NCBI GenBank assembly: GCA_947483645.1
Contig: CANKLS010000045.1
Span: forward strand, 1 to 9,703
Source of the DNA: Bradymonadales bacterium
Lineage (GTDB): Bacteria > Myxococcota > Bradymonadia > REDH01
Direction: 5' to 3'
DNA: 9,703 bases
Part shown: positions 1-9,703 of the stretch, one piece after another
Position numbering within the stretch: position 1 is the stretch's first letter
How the letters are laid out: each line of letters opens with the position of its first letter
The notes under the pieces: model-generated
What the model was told of the DNA's origin: nothing
The model's input: the letters and a program-made list of their open reading frames with translations, nothing else
Databases searched by the model: none
Made by a program: the position numbers and the translations under genes

Positions 1-677
1 CAGTCGTTCTGGCGGCCATCGGCGTTGCGGTCGAAGGTGTTGTGAAAGAAGATGAGGTCGCCAACGGCGGGGCGGCTCGAATGGTAGATCGTGCCGGTCT
101 GCTGCGCCTTGCGGTAGAGGTCGGCGATGCTGCCGGCGGCCGCGTTGCCGAGGGGCACCTCGTTGGCTTCGTACACCGCTACCACGTAGCCTGCCGCGAA
201 CTCTGGGGTGTAGCTTCCGCTGCCCCGCGTCGGCTTCACCTCGGCAGGGCCAGCAGAGGCGTTGGAGGCGCTCTCGGTCGACTTGGCCGGAGCTGCCTGA
301 GGGCGCGCAGGCGCGGGACGCGCAGGAGCAGGGCGCTCGGCCTGTGGGCGCGCAGGCGCCGCTACGGGCTTGGCAACTTCACTTGCGGGTCGCGTCGGCT
401 TGACCCGCTCTTCGCGGTCACTGCGCGGTGCTGCAGCTGGGGCAGGCGTCGCGGGACGGGCAGGGCGCGAGGCGCCTTCGAGCGCAGCCTGCGCCTTTGT
501 GACCTTGTCTGTGTCGCTCTCCTGTTCGGCCTGCCAGCCTTCGCGCTGGTAGGGCGCGGGTGCAGCAGCGTTGAGCAGCGGGGAGCTGAATTCCGAGCGG
601 CCTGCGCTCGCGCCTGTGAACGAGGCGCAACCTGTACCGAGCCACACCAGTGAACTCCAAACGACCAGCTTTTTCAT
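1..677 (-). CDS. Predicted lipoprotein with Pro/Ala/Arg-rich linker and start of an NlpC/P60- or CHAP-like domain (partial, runs off left edge)
   Basis: Reading leftward from an ATG at 677, 225 codons are open to the edge. Residues 1-17 look like a lipoprotein signal: KK, a hydrophobic run, then LGTGC with Cys17. Residue -3 is Gly, so the lipobox is imperfect. Residues about 70-150 are low complexity, rich in Pro, Ala and Arg with PARP/PARPQA repeats, probably a flexible linker. From about 155 the sequence resembles the NlpC/P60 or CHAP fold: AAGYVVAVY (161-169), then VGDLIFFHNTFDRNADG (205-221), a typical GDL-FF segment followed by an Asp/Asn-rich turn. In active members CSG(F/L)V stands where AAGYV is, so the nucleophile seems to be Ala161. 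The second catalytic residue (His) would lie beyond the edge. The start at 677 has GGAG seven bases upstream (685-688). An in-frame ATG at 683 is too close to that site. The gene is divergent from the lipoprotein gene at 856. A cell-envelope or peptidoglycan-binding role is inferred. Confidence 0.72.
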   Translation of the reverse strand, partial: MKKLVVWSSLVWLGTGCASFTGASAGRSEFSSPLLNAAAPAPYQREGWQAEQESDTDKVTKAQAALEGASRPARPATPAPAAAPRSDREERVKPTRPASEVAKPVAAPARPQAERPAPARPAPARPQAAPAKSTESASNASAGPAEVKPTRGSGSYTPEFAAGYVVAVYEANEVPLGNAAAGSIADLYRKAQQTGTIYHSSRPAVGDLIFFHNTFDRNADGRQND

Positions 678-753
678 GAGCATACTCCGAAGGGTTGCGA
701 TTGCCTGAACAACATGGTGACTCTCCCCGCCCGCTCCAAGTTTTTCGCGGTCC

Positions 754-781
754 GGAGAAGCAGTGACAGCGGAGAGCAGTG
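754..781. repeat. Imperfect direct repeat GGAGA(A)GCAGTG upstream of the 856 gene
   Basis: GGAGAAGCAGTG (754-765) and GGAGAGCAGTG (771-781) differ by one inserted A and start 17 bases apart, about one and a half helical turns. The second copy runs into the palindrome at 776-789, so CAGTG occurs twice directly and once inverted within about 28 bases. This could be part of a compound operator. The rest of the 678-855 gap holds ribosome binding sites and weak promoter-like matches only. Confidence 0.35.
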
Positions 782-789
782 CGCACTGC
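776..789. promoter_or_regulatory. 14-bp perfect palindrome in divergent intergenic region, possible operator
   Basis: GCAGTGCGCACTGC is a perfect inverted repeat with no mismatch, followed by AAAAAATTT (790-798). It lies between two divergent lipoprotein genes, 99 bases from the left gene's start and 67 from the right gene's start. The run of A on the plus strand (T before the hairpin on the minus strand) is the wrong arrangement for an intrinsic terminator on either strand. A dimeric regulator's binding site is the simplest inference; I do not recognise the regulator. Confidence 0.35.
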
Positions 790-855
790 AAAAAATTTCG
801 CTCAGGCTGCAGGGCAGGGTAGCCGTTTGGAAGCCACCCTCTCGAGGTCTCCGTC

Positions 856-1596
856 ATGCGTCTTGCCGCACTGCCCATTGCCGCCTTCTCTGCCCTGTTG
901 TTTGCCGGTTGTGCAGACGACGCCTCGGGTCTGGCCTCCGGTCGCGTCGAGCTCGCCTGGCGCATCGGCCCCACCTCCTGTGCCGAGGTCGGCTCCAACG
1001 AGGTCTCCGTCGAACTGCTCGGTGGGCTCGCGAACCTCGACGGCCAGACCATCTGGCGCTTCCCCTGCGGCGACCGCGAAGGCATCGTCTCCAACCTCCG
1101 CCCCGGCAGCTACACCTTCCTCCTCGCGGCCAACAACGCTGCAGGCGCTGCGGTCTTCGAAGGAGCCACCAGCGTTATCGATGTCCGCGAGGCCGGCACC
1201 TCGACGCCGCCCGTCGTCGTCATGCGTGCCGCGCCCGGCACTGCCAAGATCGAGTGGAACTTCGGCGGACCGCTCTGCTCGCAGGTCGATGTCTCCGATG
1301 TCCTGGTCATGGCCTTCGACCTGAACGGTTCGCTCGAGCAGGAGGCCTCTGTGGCCTGCAACGAGGGCGCCGCCTCGCTCAGCCTCCCGCCCGGCAGCTA
1401 CGACCTCCTCGTGCTCGGCCTCAGCGCCACGGGCGGCGCGGCAGCACGCGAGGCCGCCCAGCGCATCACCATTGAGCGTGGCGTCACCACCGAGGTGAGC
1501 CTCTGGCTCCGCGATCCCGCGGCGACCACCGAAGAGACCACGCCCTCCGAGGGTACAGGCGCTGGCTCGGGCGCTGGAAGCGGCTCCGGCTCCTGA
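856..1596 (+). CDS. Predicted outer-membrane lipoprotein with two tandem beta-sandwich-like domains, function unknown
   Basis: 246 residues. ATG at 856 is preceded by GAGG (844-847), eight bases away. Residues 1-18 form a signal peptide ending LLFAGC with Cys19 as the lipidation site. Ala at +2 does not suggest inner-membrane retention. The mature part contains two similar units, about 30-124 and 130-219. Each has a W (35, 134), a Cys soon after (42, 141), a second Cys 27-29 residues later (71, 168), an L-PGSY turn (81-86, 177-182), and an I-V/I-x-x-G-T/V-type strand before a final hydrophobic strand ending in Arg (124, 219). This suggests an internal duplication with one disulfide per domain. 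The PPGSY turn resembles carboxypeptidase-regulatory-like or other prealbumin-type folds. The last 25 residues are Thr/Glu- then Gly/Ser-rich and probably disordered. No enzyme motif is visible. Function is not assigned. Confidence 0.8.
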   Translation: MRLAALPIAAFSALLFAGCADDASGLASGRVELAWRIGPTSCAEVGSNEVSVELLGGLANLDGQTIWRFPCGDREGIVSNLRPGSYTFLLAANNAAGAAVFEGATSVIDVREAGTSTPPVVVMRAAPGTAKIEWNFGGPLCSQVDVSDVLVMAFDLNGSLEQEASVACNEGAASLSLPPGSYDLLVLGLSATGGAAAREAAQRITIERGVTTEVSLWLRDPAATTEETTPSEGTGAGSGAGSGSGS

Positions 1597-1629
1597 GCTC
1601 CGCTAGGATCGAACCTCGCCTCGTCGTGG

Positions 1630-3191
<1,562 letters not shown>

Positions 3192-3193
3192 CG

Positions 3194-4773
<1,580 letters not shown>

Positions 4774-4783
<10 letters not shown>

Positions 4784-4801
4784 GGCAGAGTTGCCTCCCA
4801 C
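4774..4801 (+). terminator. Hairpin spanning the guaA stop codon, possible weak terminator or attenuator
   Basis: GAGGCA (4782-4787) and TGCCTC (4792-4797) pair perfectly around a four-base loop. GTGG (4774-4777) can pair with CCAC (4798-4801) beyond a four-base bulge. The guaA stop (4781-4783) lies inside. No T run follows, so it is not a classical intrinsic terminator. It could protect the 3' end of guaBA mRNA or cause partial termination before the gene at 4850. Confidence 0.3.
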
Positions 4802-4818
4802 GCCTGCTCGCCTAGAGG
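4791..4818 (+). promoter_or_regulatory. Weak candidate promoter for the 4850 gene
   Basis: TTGCCT (4791-4796) and TAGAGG (4813-4818) are 16 bases apart in the 66-base gap after guaA. The layout resembles the candidate before guaB (TTG, 17 bases, TAGA). The -35 overlaps the 3' arm of the guaA hairpin. The match to consensus is poor, and read-through from guaA is an equally good explanation. Confidence 0.18.
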
Positions 4819-4849
4819 GTTGGAGCAGTCCGTCCGCGTCGAGGGTACC

Positions 4850-5821
4850 ATGAAGAGAACCGCGCTAGCCCTCCTGCTCCTGCTGCCGCTCCCCGCGCAG
4901 GCCGGCAGCCGCTTCGATGACGAGCCCGACGCCCCCGCGGCGACAGGCTTCGCGGCCATCCTGGCCCCTGCAAGCGGGCTCCTGCCCAAGGGCGGCTCCA
5001 CGGCGCGGCTCTTCGTCTATCGCGAAGATGGCACCCCCTTCAGCACCGGCGCGGCCGCCGGCTCCTACGAGCCCGGCGTGGAGGTCGCGCTGCCGCCCGG
5101 CACCTACTTCGCAGAGGTCGCCCGCACCCGCACGGGGCTCCGCGTCTCCAAGTTCCGCGTCGAGCTCGGCAAGACCAGCGTCATCCCCACCGGCTGGGTG
5201 AGCGTGACCGCTGTCGAACGCGACGAACAGCCCCGCATGGACTGCGAGCCCTGGTTCGCCGACCTCACGGTCTTTGAGCGCGACGCAGCCGGCGTCGCCA
5301 AGATGGCCCATTCCAACAGCCAGACCGAACATGCGGAACAGGGGGCGCTCCAGCTGCCCGTCGGCGAGACCCAGGTTGTCTTCAACGGCCTGCCCGCTGC
5401 CGTCACCGTCAAGGCCAACCAGGTGGCCGCCCTCGCCACCGGCTTCGCGATGCCCCCCAAGGGGCGGACGCCGCAAATCTCCCTCGGCGACCCCGCCAAT
5501 CCGGCCTCTGCCCGCATCAACCTCTGCACCGACGGCGGCACCCAGGTGCCCGCCGGTGTCTTTCAGGTCGCCGCGACCGTGGACACCAACAGGCCGCCCT
5601 ACACCCTCCGCGAAGTCACTGAGGCAACTGTCGCTCCAGCGCTCGGCGGCACTTCCCGCGACCTCCAAACCGCCCGCACGACCCACCGCGAGCTGCCAGA
5701 CGCCATCCTGCCCATCACCGAGGCCGACGCCCCCGCGCTCGCCGCCATCCGCAGCGTCGGACCGGCCCCCCTCGGCGGAACCAAGGGCAGCATCCGGCTC
5801 GGCGGGAGCCGTAAACCGTGA
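4850..5821 (+). CDS. Sec-exported protein with repeated beta-rich units, function unknown
   Basis: 323 residues. The start is ATG at 4850, with GAGGG (4841-4845) four bases upstream. An upstream in-frame TTG at 4820 would hide the signal peptide. Residues 1-18 form a clear signal peptide (KR, a Leu-rich core, then PAQA) with likely cleavage before Gly19. No lipobox, anchor or enzyme motif is seen, so the protein is probably periplasmic or secreted. Two segments look alike. Residues 52-120 have ARLFVYRED, VEVALPPGTY and TSVIPTGWVSV. Residues 137-201 have ADLTVFERD, GALQLPVGET and QVAALATGFAM. A shorter third unit may follow near 221-245. Only two Cys remain (132 and 226), which could form a disulfide. 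The C-terminal 60 residues are Ala/Pro/Thr-rich without clear structure. The stop overlaps the next gene's GTG by four bases, so the two are co-translated. Function is not assigned. Confidence 0.8.
   Translation: MKRTALALLLLLPLPAQAGSRFDDEPDAPAATGFAAILAPASGLLPKGGSTARLFVYREDGTPFSTGAAAGSYEPGVEVALPPGTYFAEVARTRTGLRVSKFRVELGKTSVIPTGWVSVTAVERDEQPRMDCEPWFADLTVFERDAAGVAKMAHSNSQTEHAEQGALQLPVGETQVVFNGLPAAVTVKANQVAALATGFAMPPKGRTPQISLGDPANPASARINLCTDGGTQVPAGVFQVAATVDTNRPPYTLREVTEATVAPALGGTSRDLQTARTTHRELPDAILPITEADAPALAAIRSVGPAPLGGTKGSIRLGGSRKP
5795..5811 (+). promoter_or_regulatory. Hairpin that buries the ribosome binding site of the YkgJ-like gene
   Basis: CGGCTC (5795-5800) pairs perfectly with GAGCCG (5806-5811) around a five-base loop GGCGG. 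The best Shine-Dalgarno match for the GTG at 5818, GGGAG (5804-5808), lies in the loop and 3' arm. The upstream gene ends at 5819-5821, so a ribosome finishing it would melt the hairpin. This fits translational coupling. The hairpin is visible; the effect is inferred. Confidence 0.4.
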
Positions 5822-6252
5822 CGGCGCCCGGCCGCTGGACCCGCGGGGGCGGGCTCGACTTCACCTGCACCCGCTGCGGCCTCTGCTGTCGCGGGCCCGG
5901 CGAGGTCTGGTTCACCCAGGAGGAGAAGGCGCAGGCGCTCGCAGCCATCAGCAGCACGCCGCTTGCCGCACAGGCCGACTCCATCTGGCGGGCATCGGGT
6001 GCCGACGAGGTCATCGATGTGCCCGCAGACCAGGCCTGCCCGTTGCTCGGGCCGGAGGGCTGCACCATCCAGGCAGTCAAGCCGGCGCAGTGCCGCACCT
6101 ACCCCTTCTGGCCGGAGCTGCTCCAGAGCCGCGAAGACTGGGAGTCGGAGAAGGGCCGCTGCGAGGGCATCGACCGCGGCCCCAACCACTACGCCTACGC
6201 CGACATCTTCGAGCTGCTCTCGGGCCGCAAAGACACCCGCGAGAACAGTTGA
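5818..6252 (+). CDS. YkgJ-family cysteine-cluster protein (putative Zn/Fe-binding)
   Basis: 144 residues, no signal peptide, so predicted cytoplasmic. Eight cysteines are placed as in the YkgJ family. C17-x2-C20-G-x-C23-C24 comes near the start (CTRCGLCC). Then follow ACPLL (Cys74), GCTI (Cys82), the hallmark KPAQCRTYPFWPE (Cys92, 88-100), and Cys115 in GRCEG. The family is described as a Zn- or Fe-chelating cluster domain whose biochemical role is mostly unsettled. Some relatives are linked to Fe-S or modification functions. Start is GTG at 5818, overlapping the previous stop as GTGA, with GGGAG nine bases upstream. The length and all Cys positions look intact. It is paired with an exported protein of unknown function and ends nine bases before the stop of the convergent pccB-like gene. 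Binding of metal is inferred from the Cys pattern. Confidence 0.88.
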   Translation: MTAPGRWTRGGGLDFTCTRCGLCCRGPGEVWFTQEEKAQALAAISSTPLAAQADSIWRASGADEVIDVPADQACPLLGPEGCTIQAVKPAQCRTYPFWPELLQSREDWESEKGRCEGIDRGPNHYAYADIFELLSGRKDTRENS

Positions 6253-6261
6253 ACGAGCCGC

Positions 6262-7811
<1,550 letters not shown>

Positions 7812-7815
<4 letters not shown>

Positions 7816-9221
7816 CTTGTTGTCAGGTTTGAATAAAGATTCAGATAGGCGGCGGCCGGCGCCTGCCAGTCGGCGGGCCTTCTCATGGCACGGTCCATCG
7901 CCTTCTGCCAAGCCCCTTGTTGCGCGAAAGCAACCAGCGCGCGATCCAAAACTGCCGCCACGGCGGCCTCGGTCGCCTCGTCGAAGACGAACCCCGTGCC
8001 GCCCGGCTCCGTGAAGTCGGTAACCGTGTCGGCCAGTCCACCAACGGCCCGCACGATGGGGAGCGTGCCGTAGCGCAAGGAGTAGAGCTGGTTCAGGCCG
8101 CAGGGCTCGTATCGCGAGGGCATGAGGAAGAGGTCGGCGCCGGCCTCGATGCGGTGGGCGAGCGCTTCGGAGTAGCCGGCCTGATAGAAGGCCCGGCCGG
8201 GGAACAGCGCCGCGAGCTCCGCCAGCCCCGCCTCGAGGTCTGCGTCGCCGCTGCCGATCGCCGTCACTCGGATCGCGTCGGCCGCCAGCAGCGCGCGGAG
8301 AGGCCGCAGCGCGAGGTCAATCCCCTTCTGCCGCGTCAGCCGCGAGATGAGCCCCACGACCGGCTTACCAACCGCGGCGTCGAGGCCCGTCTCATGCAAC
8401 AGCGCCTCGCGGCAGCTCCGTTTGCCGTCGAGCGCGTCGGGCCCAAAGGTGGCGCCAAGGTAGCCGTCGCTCGCGGGGTTCCACTCCGAGCCCACGCCGT
8501 TGAGGATGCCCGTCAGCCGCGGCTCCGCCTCCCGCAACACCCCGTCGAGCCCCTCGCCAAAGGCCGGCGTCAGAATCTCCCGCGCATAACCAGGGCTCAC
8601 CGTCGTGATGGCGTCGGCCAGGCCGATGGCCCCCTTGAGCGGGTTCACATCGCCCCAGAACTCGTAGCCGTCGACGCTGAATCGCTCGGGCCGCAAACGG
8701 AGTGGCGCAATCCAATCCGGCGAGCAGCGCCCCTGAAAGGCCAGGTTGTGAATCGTCAGCGCCGTCGCCGGCCGCACCGCGCGCGGCAGCTCGGCCAGAT
8801 ACTCCAGCGTGAGCGCCGCCTGCCAGTCATGGGCATGCACCAAGTCGAAGCCGAACTCGAGCGCTAGCTGCGCGGCAGCATGGCAGAGGGCACCGAAGCG
8901 GTAGGGGTTGTCTGCATACCCCTCGCCCCGCTCCCCGTAGATGCCGCTCCGCAGGTAGAGCCGCGGCTGGTCGAGCAGCCAGACCCGCGGCCCGCCGGTT
9001 GCCGGCAGCTCGATGACCTCCATCAGGCTGTCGAGGCCGCGCACACGAAAGCGTCGCGCCGCCGTTGGCACCTCCGTCAGGCTCCCCGCATACCGCGGCG
9101 CGAGCAGGGTCACCTCTGCGCCCTGACGGACCAGTTCATCCGACAGCGACGCCGTCACATCGCCGAGCCCGCCTGTCTTGCTGAAGGGAGCGACCTCCGA
9201 CGCGACCTGCAGTACCTTCAC
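7812..9221 (-). CDS. glgA: Glycogen (starch) synthase, GT5 family
   Basis: Adds glucose from a nucleotide sugar, normally ADP-glucose in bacteria, to the growing alpha-1,4-glucan. The protein has 469 residues, close to the E. coli enzyme. The N-terminal [21 protein letters not shown] (2-22) holds the nucleotide-sugar loop with Lys15. HAHDWQ (129-134), TIHNLAFQG (156-164) and [11 protein letters not shown] (206-216) are GT5 signatures. In the second Rossmann half, ISRLTRQKG gives Arg294 and Lys299. [23 protein letters not shown] (368-390 overall) carries the catalytic Glu372 and Cys374. Nothing essential is missing. Start is GTG at 9221, with GGGGA (9226-9230) four bases upstream, overlapping the galT stop as GTGA. 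Its own stop overlaps the pccB start the same way, so galT, glgA and pccB form one translationally linked operon. Confidence 0.96.
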
Positions 9222-9703
9222 TGCGTCCCCGGGAGCCGCTCACGCAGGTAGGCCGCCGCGGTCTCCGGCGCCGTCGAGACGATGTTCATCCCAGAAGCCA
9301 TCTCGAAGGCGGCATGTCGGCTCAAGACCGGCATGACCTCCACATACCAGTGGTCGGCTGACGAGGGCGCCGATCGCAGCGGCGCGCTCTGGATGGCCAG
9401 GTGGTAGGAGACCCGCGGCAGCGCAGCCCGGAGCGCCCCAAAGAGCCGAACCATCGCTGTTGCAACCCCGGCAAGCGTCTCGGCGTCGGCCCACTCGAAC
9501 CGGCTCTCGTGTAGGCGCGGAAGCACGATGCACTCAAAGCCAACACGGGGCGCGTAGGGGCAGAAGACCAGCGCCCGCGCATCAGCCCAGACCAGCCGTC
9601 CACTCTCCCGCTCCGCCTCCGCGGCCATCGCGCAGTAGACGCAGTGGCCGGTACGTCGCCAGAACCGGGCTGCGCCATCGAGCCGGTCCAGCACGGCCGG
9701 CGG
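9218..9703 (-). CDS. galT: Galactose-1-phosphate uridylyltransferase-like protein (C-terminal part, runs off right edge)
   Basis: 161 residues open from the right edge to a TGA at 9218-9220. The reading frame continues past the edge, so the GTG at 9692-9694 is not the true start. GHCVYCAM near the visible start, VFCPYAPRVGFECIVLPRLHESRFE, then YHLAIQSAP, HWYVEVMPVLSR and FEMASGMNIVSTAPETAA match the second HIT-like half of bacterial GalT. The catalytic HPH motif expected a short way upstream is outside the window, so activity cannot be confirmed. GalT exchanges UMP between UDP-glucose and galactose-1-phosphate. Some relatives are ADP-glucose phosphorylases, which would suit a neighbour of glgA. 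The stop overlaps the glgA start by four bases. Family assignment is from recalled sequence similarity; the exact substrate is inferred. Confidence 0.82.
   Translation of the reverse strand, partial: PPAVLDRLDGAARFWRRTGHCVYCAMAAEAERESGRLVWADARALVFCPYAPRVGFECIVLPRLHESRFEWADAETLAGVATAMVRLFGALRAALPRVSYHLAIQSAPLRSAPSSADHWYVEVMPVLSRHAAFEMASGMNIVSTAPETAAAYLRERLPGTQ

Noticed and set aside
42..653. Plus-strand open frame across the left region
   Set aside because: Arg/Gly-rich without domain. The minus-strand frame has a lipoprotein signal, a good ribosome binding site and a GDLIFFHNT fold segment.
776..798. Palindrome plus A/T tract as an intrinsic terminator
   Set aside because: The T run is on the wrong side for either transcript, and the site lies between divergent starts where no gene ends.
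7816..7911. N-terminal extension of pccB to position 7911
   Set aside because: It would overlap the end of glgA by 100 bases and adds residues foreign to the family. The GTGA overlap at 7815 or GTG at 7806 fits better.
7917..8867. Plus-strand open frame opposite glgA
   Set aside because: Arg/Pro-rich shadow of glgA with no recognisable domain or convincing start.

Overview
The window is strongly GC-rich, with most third codon positions G or C. It reads as a chromosomal segment of a Gram-negative bacterium, because it carries predicted lipoproteins and an exported protein beside ordinary housekeeping genes. The lipoproteins with low-complexity linkers and the PPG[S/T]Y beta-sandwich style suggest a Myxococcota or other delta-proteobacterial-type organism. 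This placement is an inference from style, not from a marker gene.

Layout. (1) Positions 1-677, minus strand: the N-terminal part of a predicted lipoprotein with a Pro/Ala/Arg-rich linker and the beginning of an NlpC/P60- or CHAP-like domain, cut by the left edge. The usual catalytic Cys position appears to be Ala. (2) 678-855: a divergent intergenic region with a 14-bp perfect palindrome and an imperfect direct repeat. (3) 856-1596, plus strand: a two-domain lipoprotein of unknown function. (4) 1710-4783, plus strand: guaB and guaA, two bases apart, which convert IMP to XMP to GMP. (5) 4850-6252, plus strand: a Sec-exported protein of unknown function whose stop codon overlaps the GTG start of a YkgJ-like cysteine-cluster protein. 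(6) 6262-9703, minus strand: an operon read from the right edge, a partial galT-like gene, then glgA, then a propionyl-CoA-carboxylase-type carboxyltransferase beta subunit (pccB-like). The plus and minus gene sets converge at 6253-6261 with only nine bases between stop codons.

How the genes work together. guaBA is the last branch of GMP synthesis. The galT-like and glgA genes point to sugar-nucleotide and glycogen (alpha-glucan) metabolism. pccB is translationally linked to them although its own pathway (propionyl-CoA or another acyl-CoA) is different, and no biotin carboxylase or biotin carrier is in view. Three junctions (5818, 7815, 9221) use the same four-base GTGA stop/start overlap.

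No tRNA, rRNA, CRISPR, insertion sequence, integrase or phage gene was seen. There is no convincing new system here. The parts most worth a second look are the exported protein/YkgJ pair with its hairpin-buried ribosome binding site, the apparently Cys-less NlpC/P60-like lipoprotein, the palindrome at 776-789, and the galT-glgA-pccB linkage.
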